This document shows positions 35,856 to 44,498 of a stretch of DNA of 64,000 nucleotides, in pieces. The DNA lies in the NCBI RefSeq assembly GCF_002294985.1, contig NZ_NSGE01000009.1:62001-126000 (forward strand). Direction: 5' to 3'. A program made the translations under genes and the position numbers. Positions within the stretch are counted from its first letter, which is position 1, and each line of letters starts with the position of its first letter. Origin of the DNA: Mesorhizobium sp. WSM3862 (lineage in GTDB: Bacteria > Pseudomonadota > Alphaproteobacteria > Rhizobiales > Rhizobiaceae). Under the pieces are notes generated by a model. The model made no database searches, was not told the DNA's origin, and saw only the letters and a program-made list of their open reading frames with translations.

Positions 35856-36758
35856 TTGATCATCATCGTCGGCTCGATCAACCTCGACCTGATCGCCAAT
35901 GTCGACCGTTTGCCTGAACCCGGCGAGACGGTCCGCGGCTCCGGCTTTGCCACCGCTCCCGGCGGCAAAGGCGCCAACCAGGCGCTGGCCGCGGCCCGCG
36001 CGGGCGCTGAGGTGCGCATGGTCGGCGCCGTCGGCAAGGACAGCTTTGCCGCCGAAGCGCTGGCGCTGCTGAAGGCCGGCGGTGTCGATCTTTCCGGCGT
36101 CGGCGAGAGCTTCGCCTCCACCGGCACAGCGCTCATCCTGGTCGGTGCCGACGGCGAGAATGTGATCGCCGTCGTGCCGGGCGCTAACGATTCTGTACTG
36201 CCCGGCGACATCGCGAAGGCGTATCTGAAGAAGGGCGATGTCGTGCTTTTGCAGCACGAGATCCCGCTGCCCACGGTCGAAGCGGCGCTCGATGCAACCC
36301 GCGCGGCGGGTGCCGTCAGCGTGCTCAACACCGCGCCTTTCCGCCCCGAGGCGGCGGGCTTTCTCGGCAAGGCCGACTACGCCGTCGCCAACGAGACCGA
36401 GTTCGACCTCTATGGCGAGGCGCTGGCGCTCACCGGCCACGACCGGGAGGCGCGGATGCGCGACTATGCTCAAAAGACAGGCCGCGCCATCGTCGTGACA
36501 CTCGGCGGCGACGGCGTGCTGGCCGCCACTCCCGACCATTTCCTCACCGTCCCGGCACTGAAGATAACTCCGGTCGACACGGTCGGCGCCGGCGACACCT
36601 TTTGCGGCTATTTCGGCGCCGGCCTGTCGTCCGCCCTTTCGCTCGAACAGGCGCTCACGCGCGCCGCGGCGGCAGGCTCGCTCGCTTGCTTGAAGCCGGG
36701 TGCGCAGCCGGCGATTCCGCTGCCGAAGGATGTCGACGCGGCCTTGGCCGCGCGGTGA
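35856..36758 (+). CDS. ribokinase (PfkB family)
   Basis: The 300-residue protein has the PfkB motifs GSGFATAPGGKGANQALAAA near the N-terminus and DTVGAGDTFCGYFGAG with the catalytic Asp near the C-terminus. The start is most likely TTG, placed 6 bases after the strong AGGAGG site. It phosphorylates ribose or a related sugar. It overlaps the amidase gene, and a nucleoside hydrolase lies 3 kb downstream on the other strand, so ribose from nucleosides could be its substrate. Confidence 0.9.
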   Translation: MIIIVGSINLDLIANVDRLPEPGETVRGSGFATAPGGKGANQALAAARAGAEVRMVGAVGKDSFAAEALALLKAGGVDLSGVGESFASTGTALILVGADGENVIAVVPGANDSVLPGDIAKAYLKKGDVVLLQHEIPLPTVEAALDATRAAGAVSVLNTAPFRPEAAGFLGKADYAVANETEFDLYGEALALTGHDREARMRDYAQKTGRAIVVTLGGDGVLAATPDHFLTVPALKITPVDTVGAGDTFCGYFGAGLSSALSLEQALTRAAAAGSLACLKPGAQPAIPLPKDVDAALAAR

Positions 36759-36763
36759 CGGCG

Positions 36764-38215
36764 ATGCGCCCGTCGACGAAACACGCCGTGCCGCCGGCCA
36801 GCGACATCTGTCGCTTGTCCGCCGTAGAGCTTACCGACGCGATCAGGCAGCGCCGTCTGTCGGCGCGCGAGGTCGTCAGCGCCTTTCTCGACCGCATCGA
36901 TGCTGTGAACCCGCTGGTCAACGCCATCGTGTCGCTGCGCGAGCGCGCCGATATCCTGGCGGAAGCCGACAGGGCGGACGCCCATTTGGAACGGGGCGGC
37001 GCGGCCGGATCGCTGTTCGGCCTGCCGATCGCCATCAAGGACCTCGCCCTGACCAAGGGCTCAAGAACAACCTTCGGCTCGCCGATCTTCGCCGATTTCG
37101 TCCCGCAAGAGGACGATTTCTTCGTCGAGCGCCTGCGCAAGGCCGGCGCCATCATCATCGGCAAGACCAATGTTCCGGAATTCGGGCTGGGCTCCAACAC
37201 CTACAATCCGGTCTTCGGTCCGACGCTCAATGCCTTCGATCCGACGCTCACCGCCGGCGGCTCGAGCGGCGGCGCGGCGGTGGCGCTGGCGCTCGACATG
37301 GTGCCGGTCGCCGACGGCAGCGATTTCGGCGGCTCGCTGCGCAATCCGGCGGCCTACAACAACGTCTATGGCTTCCGCCCCTCGCAAGGGCTGGTGCCGG
37401 CCGGCCCCGACATCGATGTCTTCCACGCCCAGATGGGCGTCGAAGGGCCGATGGGCCGGAATGTGCGCGACATCGCGCTGCTGCTCGATGAGCAGGCCGG
37501 CTATCATCCGCGGGCGCCATTGTCGCATGACAAGCAGGGCTCGTTTCTCGAAGGCCTGCGGGAGAAAGCCACCGGCGGCCGCATCGCCTGGCTCGGCGAT
37601 CTCGGCGGCCATCTGCCGATGGAGCCAGGCGTGCTCGACCTGTGCGAGGCCGCCCTTGCCCGCTTCGCGGATGCCGCGTTCCACAGCGAAACGCTGGCGC
37701 CGGATGTCGATTTCGAGGCGCTGTGGCAGGCTTTTGTCACCTTGCGCCAGGCGAGCAGCGGCTGCGGACTGAAGGCGCATTATGACGCTCCTGAAAAGCG
37801 CAGGCTGCTGAAGCCGGAGGCCGTTTGGGAAGTTGAGCAGGCGATGCGCCTTACCGCGCCCCAGATCCATGCCGCCTCGGTCCGGCGCACCTCATGGCAC
37901 CGCACGCTGCTGTCGCTGTTCGAGCGCTTCGACCTTATCGTGCTGCCGACCGCCCAGGTCTTCCCCTTCGAGGTCTCGACGCATTGGCCGCGCGAGATCG
38001 CCGGGCGGCCGATGGACAGCTATCACCGCTGGATGCAGGTCTCCGCCTTTGCCACGCTCGGCGGTTGTCCGGCGCTCAATGTGCCGGTCGGCTTCGACGG
38101 CAAGGGCCGGCCGATGGGTATGCAGCTGATCGGCCAGCCGCGCGGCGACCTGGCGGTCCTGCAGGCCGGCGCCGCCTATGAGGCGACGCTGCCCTGGCCG
38201 GCGGGGGCTGCCTGA
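36764..38215 (+). CDS. amidase (amidase-signature family)
   Basis: The predicted length is 483 residues. The Ser-cisSer-Lys catalytic set is visible: Lys in GLPIAIKDLALTKG, the cis-Ser in GGSSGGAAVALALDM and the nucleophile Ser in DGSDFGGSLRNPAAYN. The C-terminal GFDGKGRPMGMQLIGQP is typical. A GTG at 36755 overlaps the ribokinase stop (GTGA) and is an alternative start. It hydrolyses an amide; the substrate is unknown. Confidence 0.92.
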   Translation: MRPSTKHAVPPASDICRLSAVELTDAIRQRRLSAREVVSAFLDRIDAVNPLVNAIVSLRERADILAEADRADAHLERGGAAGSLFGLPIAIKDLALTKGSRTTFGSPIFADFVPQEDDFFVERLRKAGAIIIGKTNVPEFGLGSNTYNPVFGPTLNAFDPTLTAGGSSGGAAVALALDMVPVADGSDFGGSLRNPAAYNNVYGFRPSQGLVPAGPDIDVFHAQMGVEGPMGRNVRDIALLLDEQAGYHPRAPLSHDKQGSFLEGLREKATGGRIAWLGDLGGHLPMEPGVLDLCEAALARFADAAFHSETLAPDVDFEALWQAFVTLRQASSGCGLKAHYDAPEKRRLLKPEAVWEVEQAMRLTAPQIHAASVRRTSWHRTLLSLFERFDLIVLPTAQVFPFEVSTHWPREIAGRPMDSYHRWMQVSAFATLGGCPALNVPVGFDGKGRPMGMQLIGQPRGDLAVLQAGAAYEATLPWPAGAA

Positions 38216-38308
38216 CGGGCTCAACCGGCTGGCGCGCTTGCGCCGGCGTCAACTCCGTGCATTGATCGCGCTCCGCGCGTGTCGGCGCGATCCTGTTCGA
38301 GGGAAAAC

Positions 38309-38923
38309 ATGTCGCTGGAACTCTACGCCGCCTATGTCGTCGCCTGCATCGTCATCGTCCTGGTACCCGGGCCGACGGTCACGCTGATCATCGCCAACAG
38401 TATCCGCCATGGCTCGCGCGCCGGGCTGGCCAATGTCGCGGGCACCCAGGCCGGGCTCGCCATCATGATCGCCATCGTCGGCATCGGCCTCAACACGCTG
38501 ATCGCCGGCATGGGTCACTGGTTCGAATGGGTGCGGCTGATCGGTGCGGCTTACCTCATCTGGATGGGCGTGCAGATGCTCCGCGCCAAGGGAGCCCTGA
38601 ACCCCGATGGATCGGCCAAGAAACCGCGCGGCGGCTTCTTCCTGCAAGGTTTCCTGGTGGCGATTTCCAATCCGAAGACGCTTGTCTTCTTCGGCGCCTT
38701 CTTCCCGCAGTTCATCGCGCCACAGGGCAATTACACGCTGCAGATCGTGGTCATGGGCCTGACCGCGATGGTCTTCGCCGCCATGTCGGATTCGACCTAC
38801 GCGCTTGCCGCCGGCCGCGCCGGGCGCATGCTCTCGGCCAGCCGCGTTAAGCTGATGTCGCGGATCAGCGGCAGCTTCCTGGTCGGCGGCGGGCTCTGGC
38901 TGGCGTTCTCCAAGGCGAAATGA
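38309..38923 (+). CDS. LysE/RhtB-family amino-acid exporter
   Basis: The 204-residue membrane protein has about six helices. Family motifs are VPGPTVTLIIANSIRHGSRA near the N-terminus and GFLVAISNPKTLVFFGAFFP in the middle. It exports amino acids or similar compounds. It follows the amidase by 93 bases in the same direction. Confidence 0.93.
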   Translation: MSLELYAAYVVACIVIVLVPGPTVTLIIANSIRHGSRAGLANVAGTQAGLAIMIAIVGIGLNTLIAGMGHWFEWVRLIGAAYLIWMGVQMLRAKGALNPDGSAKKPRGGFFLQGFLVAISNPKTLVFFGAFFPQFIAPQGNYTLQIVVMGLTAMVFAAMSDSTYALAAGRAGRMLSASRVKLMSRISGSFLVGGGLWLAFSKAK

Positions 38924-38995
38924 GAGCGAATACTCTGGTCGCAATTATTTTTGACGCCTATTGAATAACTGTGCTTGGCAGCACACTTCTTCAGG

Positions 38996-39376
38996 ATGAA
39001 CAAGTCAAACGTTTCCTTCCGGAATCGCTTGCTTATTTGGCAATATGAGTACAGCGACGCCGTGATCGGCGTCGCTTTGTTCGGCGCATTTGCGGCTATG
39101 AAATCCATCGCCATCGTTGAGCTTCAGGCCAATCCGGTCATCGCCACTCAACGCGTGATGGGCGTGGTCGAATACGTCAGGGTGAAGCCCATCAATCCGT
39201 ACGGCACGATCGGCCACAATCTATACTACACCTACGATCTGCGCCTTGATGACGACAACACACGGATATCTGTCGACGACGATGTGAGGCGACCCCATCT
39301 TGTCGGCTCCGTCCTTCCCATCGAGCGACAGCACCACAAGCACGGCGCCGACACCTATCGGTTGCTCAACGGATGA
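38996..39376 (+). CDS. hypothetical protein with one membrane segment
   Basis: The 126-residue frame begins MNKSNVSFRNRLLIWQYEYS, then a hydrophobic stretch VIGVALFGAFAAMKSIAIV, then a polar outer part (VRVKPINPYGTIGHNLYYTY, LRLDDDNTRISVDDDVRRP). Codon use is less GC-biased than in the neighbours. The upstream 70 bases are AT-rich. I do not recognise a family; it may be a recent acquisition or a narrow-range gene. Confidence 0.55.
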   Translation: MNKSNVSFRNRLLIWQYEYSDAVIGVALFGAFAAMKSIAIVELQANPVIATQRVMGVVEYVRVKPINPYGTIGHNLYYTYDLRLDDDNTRISVDDDVRRPHLVGSVLPIERQHHKHGADTYRLLNG

Positions 39377-39406
39377 CGACGTGTGCTCGGTTGGCCGCTT
39401 TGACGG

Positions 39407-40351
39407 TCAGTTGAGCCGCCCCAGCCGCTCCACCAGCAGCGCGAAGAACGTATCGTGGTCGATGTCGCGCATCACCATGGCGTTCTTCTCGCGCTTGGTG
39501 ACGCCCCACCAGTCGATGACCGTCATGCCCATGGTCAGCTCGGAGCTGGTCTCCACGCTGACATTGCAGCGGCGACCCTTGAACAGCTCCGGCTTGATGA
39601 GATAGGCGATCACGCACGGATCGTGCAGCGGCCCGCCGTCGGTGCCGTATTTCTCCTCGTCGAAGCGCTCGAAGAACTCCAGCATCTCGGCGGTTGCGGT
39701 GCCGACCTTGGTGCCGAGCTGGCGGAAGGCCTGGATGCGCTTGGCCGAGGTCAGTGCCTTGTGGGTGACGTCGAGCGGCATCATCACGATCGGAACGCCC
39801 GACTTGAACACCAAATCCGCCGCCTGCGGGTCGACGTAGATGTTGAATTCGGCGGCAGGCGTGACGTTGCCGCCCTCGAAAAAGCCGCCGCCCATCAGCA
39901 CGATCTCCTTGATACGCGGCGCGATCCGCGGCTCGCGGATCAGCGCCAGCGCGACATTGGTGAGCGGCCCGAGTGGGCACAACGTGATCGTGCCCGCTTC
40001 CTCACGCATCAGCGTCTCGACCATGAAATCGACCGCGTATTGCTCCTGCAGCGGCATCGTCGGTTCGGGCAGCTGGGGTCCATTGAGGCCGGTCTTGCCA
40101 TGCACGTCCTCCGCCGTGACGAGCTCGCGCGCCAGCGGGCGGATGGCGCCGGCATAGACCTTGACGTCGGGTCGGCCGCCGAGCTCGCAGATCTTGCGCG
40201 CATTCTTCTCGGTGAGCTTCAGCGGCACGTTGCCGGCAACGGCGGTGATGCCGACGACCTCCAGCTCGGCGCTGCCGAGCGCCAGCAATATGGCGACGGC
40301 ATCGTCCTGGCCGGGATCCGTGTCGATGATGATCTTTCGTGACTGGGGCAT
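39407..40351 (-). CDS. inosine-uridine-preferring nucleoside hydrolase
   Basis: The 314-residue protein starts with the calcium-binding signature IIIDTDPGQDDAVAILLAL. Further motifs are ITAVAGNVPLKLTEKNARKI, ITLCPLGPLTNVALAL and EFNIYVDPQAADLVF with the last calcium ligand near LHDPC. It splits nucleosides to base and ribose. The start was chosen at the ATG following the AAGGAATTG site. The ribokinase upstream could use the ribose. Confidence 0.95.
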   Translation of the reverse strand: MPQSRKIIIDTDPGQDDAVAILLALGSAELEVVGITAVAGNVPLKLTEKNARKICELGGRPDVKVYAGAIRPLARELVTAEDVHGKTGLNGPQLPEPTMPLQEQYAVDFMVETLMREEAGTITLCPLGPLTNVALALIREPRIAPRIKEIVLMGGGFFEGGNVTPAAEFNIYVDPQAADLVFKSGVPIVMMPLDVTHKALTSAKRIQAFRQLGTKVGTATAEMLEFFERFDEEKYGTDGGPLHDPCVIAYLIKPELFKGRRCNVSVETSSELTMGMTVIDWWGVTKREKNAMVMRDIDHDTFFALLVERLGRLN

Positions 40352-40393
40352 TTCAATTCCTTTGGGGAGTCTTTTTGGGCGGGGTTTTGACGG

Positions 40394-40422
40394 CTTGAAC
40401 TTGATCGCGCGGCGGACCATAT
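40394..40422 (+). promoter_or_regulatory. sigma32 (RpoH)-type heat-shock promoter of hsp20
   Basis: CTTGAA at 40394-40399 and CCATAT at 40417-40422 are separated by 17 bases, matching the form of alphaproteobacterial heat-shock promoters. The predicted transcript would carry a leader of about 60 bases before hsp20. A similar pair (CTTGAT-N17-CGATAT) stands before grpE. Confidence 0.65.
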
Positions 40423-40465
40423 CAAGACCATCGGGAAAAATGCCATCCGGGTTTTTCCGGTTTGT

Positions 40466-40482
40466 GTCGCTCTTAAGAGGAC
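40466..40482 (+). promoter_or_regulatory. ROSE-type RNA thermometer hairpin over the hsp20 ribosome-binding site
   Basis: The RNA sequence GUCGCUCUUAAGAGGAC folds into a stem in which UC-G-CU pairs with the AGGA of the ribosome-binding site and leaves a single bulged G, with a UUAA loop. The UYGCU motif with bulged G opposite AGGA is the defining feature of ROSE thermometers before rhizobial small heat-shock genes. A second hairpin (GGAAAAA 40434-40440 with TTTTTCC 40452-40458) lies just upstream. The start codon is 10 bases after the hairpin core. Confidence 0.75.
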
Positions 40483-40491
40483 AGTGTAACA

Positions 40492-40917
40492 ATGAGTCGA
40501 ATGACGCCCTTCTCCAGCCCGCTTCTTCTGGGCTTCGACGCTATGGAAAAGACGCTCGAACGTCTGGCGAAGTCGGGCGACAGCTACCCTCCGTATAACA
40601 TCGAGCGTCTGGGCGCCTCGGACGGCAAGGCCGAAAGGCTGCGCATCACACTTGCCGTGGCGGGTTTCGCAGAGAACGACCTCGATGTCACCACCGAGGA
40701 AAACCAGTTGATCGTGCGCGGCCGTCAGACCGACGACACCGAGCGTGAGTTCCTCCACCGCGGCATCGCCGCTCGCCAGTTCCAGCGCTGCTTCGTGCTG
40801 GCCGACGGCATGCGGGTGGTCGGCGCGGAATTGAAGAACGGCCTTTTGTCGATCGATCTCGACCGTCCGGAGGCCGAGCGGCTGGTACGGAAAATAAACA
40901 TATCGGTGAAAGACTGA
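40492..40917 (+). CDS. small heat-shock protein, Hsp20/IbpA family
   Basis: The 141-residue protein has the alpha-crystallin core: PPYNIERLGASDGKAERLRI, AVAGFAENDLDVTTEENQLI and the C-terminal GAELKNGLLSIDLDRPEAER (the G-x-L motif). The N-terminus MTPFSSPLLLGFDAMEKTLE is typical of the rhizobial class A proteins. It holds unfolded proteins during heat stress. Heat control by a sigma32-like promoter and a ROSE hairpin is visible upstream. DUF1150 follows by 64 bases. Confidence 0.96.
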   Translation: MSRMTPFSSPLLLGFDAMEKTLERLAKSGDSYPPYNIERLGASDGKAERLRITLAVAGFAENDLDVTTEENQLIVRGRQTDDTEREFLHRGIAARQFQRCFVLADGMRVVGAELKNGLLSIDLDRPEAERLVRKINISVKD

Positions 40918-40981
40918 TCTTTGCCGATGGCTCTAATGCGGGACGGCCGGAAGTGGCGTCCTTGCGCCAAGGAGGCTTGTA

Positions 40982-41239
40982 ATGACCAGAATTGACGAAA
41001 CCCTGACCATGACCAGCGGCGAATTCGCCCATCTCGGCGAAGGTTCGGTCGCATATCTGAGGAAAATATCGAGCGACGATTTGCGCGGCCGCTTCCCCGG
41101 CCTCGGCGAAATCGCGCCCGGGCTGGAACTGTGGGCGCTGTTTGCCGCCAACGGTCAGCCGATCCTGCTTTCCGATGCCCGTGACCGGGCCCTGGCGGGT
41201 GCGCTGGAGAATGATCTGACCACCGTCGCCATCCACTGA
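40982..41239 (+). CDS. DUF1150-family protein
   Basis: The 85-residue protein matches DUF1150: GEFAHLGEGSVAYLRKISSD and FAANGQPILLSDARDRALAG. These proteins commonly follow hsp20 genes in alphaproteobacteria. Function unknown; a link to the heat-shock response is inferred from position. Confidence 0.9.
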   Translation: MTRIDETLTMTSGEFAHLGEGSVAYLRKISSDDLRGRFPGLGEIAPGLELWALFAANGQPILLSDARDRALAGALENDLTTVAIH

Positions 41240-41283
41240 CCCCAACCACTATTTGAATTTGAGGTCGTTGCCTGAATTGGAAA

Positions 41284-41302
41284 GGGCCGCTCCCGGCGGC
41301 CC
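41284..41302. terminator. hairpin terminator between DUF1150 and ptsN
   Basis: A perfect 7-bp stem GGGCCGC/GCGGCCC with a 5-base loop lies between the two convergent genes. On the minus strand it is followed by TTTCC. It can serve as a shared terminator. Confidence 0.55.
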
Positions 41303-41356
41303 CTCAAGGTTATATCCCAAAAACCGGGTTTATCCAAAGGCCAGCTTCACCCAACC

Positions 41357-41821
41357 TCAGGCCGCGTGCGAGGCCTGGGTATCCGACAGCAGAGCGTGGA
41401 TCGCCACTGCGTCGCGCGTCCCCCTGATCTTGGCCACCGTATCGCCATCGCGCAGCACGCGCGCGATACGCGACAGCGCCTTAAGATGGTCGGCGCCGGC
41501 GCCTTCGGGCGCAAGCAGCAGAAACACCAAGTCGACCGGCTGGTCGTCGAGCGCCTCGAAATCGACCGGCGCCTCCAGCCGGGCAAACACGCCGGCGATC
41601 CGCTTGACCCCTGCGAGCTTGCCATGCGGAATGGCGATGCCGTTGCCGACGCCGGTGGAGCCCAGCCGCTCACGCTGCAGGATAGTGTCGAACACTTCCC
41701 GCTCCGGAATGCCTGAAATCGCCGCCGCCCTCTCCGACAGCAATTGCAGAAGCTGTTTTTTGGAATTCGCCTTCAACGCCGGCATGATAGCCGGGACGCT
41801 GATGAGATCGCTGAGATCCAT
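41357..41821 (-). CDS. ptsN: nitrogen-regulatory PTS IIA protein (EIIANtr)
   Basis: The 154-residue protein has the phospho-accepting His in GNGIAIPHGKLAGVKRIAG and the core LVFLLLAPEGAGADHLKALS. It takes phosphate from the nitrogen PTS chain and regulates potassium uptake and other processes through protein contacts, including KdpD in several bacteria. The presence of a kdp operon in this window makes that link noteworthy. It follows hpf on the same strand. Confidence 0.96.
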   Translation of the reverse strand: MDLSDLISVPAIMPALKANSKKQLLQLLSERAAAISGIPEREVFDTILQRERLGSTGVGNGIAIPHGKLAGVKRIAGVFARLEAPVDFEALDDQPVDLVFLLLAPEGAGADHLKALSRIARVLRDGDTVAKIRGTRDAVAIHALLSDTQASHAA

Positions 41822-41881
41822 GCCTGAAAAATCCCTTGCTCGCCTACCGCGCCGGTCGTCCCCCTCGCGCGGCCGGCTTTC

Positions 41882-42466
41882 TTATCCCTGCGCGACTTTG
41901 GTGGTCGACGGATCGATCCAGCCGATGTTTCCATCCGGCCGGCGGTAGACGATATTGACGTGGTCGTTTCCGGCGTTGCGGAAGACGAAAACCGGGCTGT
42001 CCTTGGTATCGAGTTCGATGACGGCAGACGCCACCGACATGGTGCGAAGCGTCACGGTCGATTCGGCGACGATGGCCGGAGCGAAGTTCTCCGGGATTTC
42101 CTCTTCGTCGTCGGCGAGCGGCTCCATCACGGCGTAGGCGATGTCGGTGGATTCGCCGTTGCCGTTGCTGGAATTGTGCGACTTCAGCCGGCGCTTGTAG
42201 CGCCTGAGCCGCGTTTCGAGGCGATCGGCGGCCGCCTCGAAGGCAAGCGTGGGATCCTGGGCGTCCCCGGTCGCCTGCAGCGAGGCGCCCGAATCGAGAC
42301 GGATCATGCAATCGGCCGAGAAGCGCGATCCCGCTTTGATGACCGTTACATGTCCTGAAAAACCCCGATCGAAATATTTTTCAATCGCTTCGTTGACACG
42401 ATCATTGATGCGCGTACGGAACGCATCGCCGATGTCCATGTGTTTTCCCGAAATGCGCAGATTCAT
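41882..42466 (-). CDS. hpf: ribosome hibernation-promoting factor, long form
   Basis: The 194-residue protein joins an N-terminal S30EA/RaiA domain (LRISGKHMDIGDAFRTRIND, then AAADRLETRLRRYKRRLKSH) to a C-terminal domain (SPVFVFRNAGNDHVNIVYRR) that makes 100S ribosome dimers. It stands between rpoN and ptsN as usual in alphaproteobacteria. Confidence 0.96.
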   Translation of the reverse strand: MNLRISGKHMDIGDAFRTRINDRVNEAIEKYFDRGFSGHVTVIKAGSRFSADCMIRLDSGASLQATGDAQDPTLAFEAAADRLETRLRRYKRRLKSHNSSNGNGESTDIAYAVMEPLADDEEEIPENFAPAIVAESTVTLRTMSVASAVIELDTKDSPVFVFRNAGNDHVNIVYRRPDGNIGWIDPSTTKVAQG

Positions 42467-42779
42467 CTGAAAACTGACCTTCCCTGCTCAGGCTTCAAAC
42501 TGTCCCAAGTTTATACCCGTGGTGCGCGCGCACAAGCTTTGCGGCGGCACGCGCGCCGATTTTAGACCCGAACTTTCCGGTTGATCACAAGTCGCCTTCT
42601 GGCCGTCCGAGGCCTTCGCTTTGACGGAGCCATTCGCGAGGCGGGCATCACGGCCCGGCTCATGCGGGCGGGCTTCTAGACACTTCATTGCAGCTTGTCA
42701 ATGAAACACGAAAACTGTGAAAAATCGCCATTCCTCAGCTCGGACCAAACTAGGTCAGGCCCGATGAATATCAACTGCC
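42467..42779. other. 313-base intergenic region before hpf
   Basis: It lies between the hpf start and the rpoN stop. It contains a minus-strand TATAAA (42510-42515) that may be part of the hpf promoter, a 12-base palindrome GTGCGCGCGCAC (42522-42533) and a 7-bp inverted repeat TTCATTG/CAATGAA (42684-42705) close to the rpoN end. I see no small gene in it. Confidence 0.5.
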
Positions 42780-44321
42780 CTATCGCCCGGCGTTGGCCAG
42801 CGCCCGCTTCTCCCGGCGCCGCTGCACCGATGAAGGAATGTTCATGCCCTCCCGGTATTTGGCGACCGTGCGGCGGGCGATGTCGACGCCGCTTTCCCGC
42901 AGCATGTCGACGATAGCGTCGTCGGAAAGCACGTCGGCGGGCTTTTCCTCGTCGATCAGTTGCTTGATGCGGTCACGCACGGCTTCCGACGAATGCGCTT
43001 CGCCGCCTTCCGCCGAGGCGATCGAAGCGGTGAAGAAATAGCGCAGCTCGAACACGCCGCGAGGCGTCAGCATGTATTTGTTGGCAGTGACGCGGCTCAC
43101 CGTCGATTCATGCATGCCGATCGCGTCGGCCACCGTGCGCAGGTTGAGCGGCTTGAGATGCCGCACGCCATGGACGAGGAACGCGTCCTGCTGGCGCACG
43201 ATTTCCGAGGCCACTTTCAGGATCGTCTTCGCCCGCTGGTCGAGGCTGCGCGTCAGCCAGTTGGCGTTCTGCAGGCATTCGGCCAGAAACTCCTTTTCCG
43301 CCTGGTCCTTGGCATGGCCGGAAACCCGGGCGAAATAGACATGATCGACCAAAACGCGCGGCAGCGTGTCGGCGTTGAGCTCCACCGCCCAGCTGCCGTC
43401 GGCAGCGGCCCGCACCTCGACGTCGGCAACGATGGCGTCGCTCGCGCCGCCCGAAAACGCGGTGCCGGGACGCGGATCGAGCGCCCGGATCTCGGCCAGC
43501 ATGTCGAGAAGGTCTTCCTCGTCGACGCCGCAGATGCGTTTCAGCGTCTGGAAATCCCGCCGCGCCAGGAGTTCGAGATTAGCCACCAGGGCCTTCATCG
43601 CCGGATCGAGCCGGTCGCGTGCGGCAAGCTGCAGCGACAGGCATTCGGCGAGGTCGCGGGCAAATAGGCCGGCCGGCTCGAAGGTCTGGCAGACCGCGAG
43701 CGCTCGCGCCACCGCTCCCATGTCCGCCCCCAGCCGCGCGGCAATCTCTTCCAGATCGGCGCGCAGATAGCCCGCTTCGTCGAGGCTGTCGGCAAGCTCG
43801 CCGGCAATCAGGCGCTCGGCGGGTTTGGCGAAGGCAAGCGCGATCTGTTCGCCGACATGCTCGCGCAGCGTCACGATGGTCGCGGCCATCTCGCCGACGT
43901 CGAAGCCTTCCGACGAAGCGCTGCCGGCGCTGCCCGCGGATGCCGACTTCCACTGCGCGGTGAGATCCGGTCCGAGCTTTTCGCTGGTGCCGGGATCGTC
44001 GGGAAACAGGTTCTCCAGCGAAGAGTCGAGCTTTTCCGAGATCGCCTCGGCGCTCCATTCCGTCTCGCTTTCGAACCAGTCGTCCCCGGCGGCGGGTTCC
44101 GGGGCGGTCTCGCTCTTCTGCGGCTGGTCGCCGCCCGCATCGTCCTGCGGCTCGGCTCGCTCCAAGAGCGGATTGCGCTCGATTTCCTCGTCGATGAAGC
44201 GGTCGAGCTCGACATGGGTGAGCTGCAGCAGCCGGATCGACTGCATCAGCTGGGGCGTCATCACCAGCGACTGGGACTGTCTGAGCTGCAGTTTGGCCGC
44301 CAGCGCCATGGTTGGATTCAA
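42780..44321 (-). CDS. rpoN: RNA polymerase sigma-54 factor
   Basis: The 513-residue protein shows the three regions of sigma54: a Gln-rich activator region at the start (LQLRQSQSLVMTPQLMQSIR), the core-binding region, and the DNA-binding part with the RpoN box ARRTVAKYREGMNIPSS near the C-terminus. It drives nitrogen-related and other activator-dependent genes. The neighbouring lptB and hpf-ptsN give the conserved order. Confidence 0.98.
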   Translation of the reverse strand: MNPTMALAAKLQLRQSQSLVMTPQLMQSIRLLQLTHVELDRFIDEEIERNPLLERAEPQDDAGGDQPQKSETAPEPAAGDDWFESETEWSAEAISEKLDSSLENLFPDDPGTSEKLGPDLTAQWKSASAGSAGSASSEGFDVGEMAATIVTLREHVGEQIALAFAKPAERLIAGELADSLDEAGYLRADLEEIAARLGADMGAVARALAVCQTFEPAGLFARDLAECLSLQLAARDRLDPAMKALVANLELLARRDFQTLKRICGVDEEDLLDMLAEIRALDPRPGTAFSGGASDAIVADVEVRAAADGSWAVELNADTLPRVLVDHVYFARVSGHAKDQAEKEFLAECLQNANWLTRSLDQRAKTILKVASEIVRQQDAFLVHGVRHLKPLNLRTVADAIGMHESTVSRVTANKYMLTPRGVFELRYFFTASIASAEGGEAHSSEAVRDRIKQLIDEEKPADVLSDDAIVDMLRESGVDIARRTVAKYREGMNIPSSVQRRREKRALANAGR

Positions 44322-44498
44322 ACGCCTCGTCTACGCATCGAGCTGCCGTTTTCGGTCGGGCATAGAAACTGGCCCGGCTTTTGCTTGTCAAGGCAAACGC
44401 TAGCAGAGACGGCTTACCGGAGCCTTTATTCGCGGGCAGAGCAGGCATAAAGCCGAAAAATTCAGCGAGAAATTGCCGCGCAACCCGAATTTTCGCGT

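Noticed and set aside
36755..36763. GTG overlapping the ribokinase stop as amidase start
   Set aside because: Possible, but the ATG 9 bases later is a better codon and the two cannot be separated from sequence; noted in the gene entry instead.
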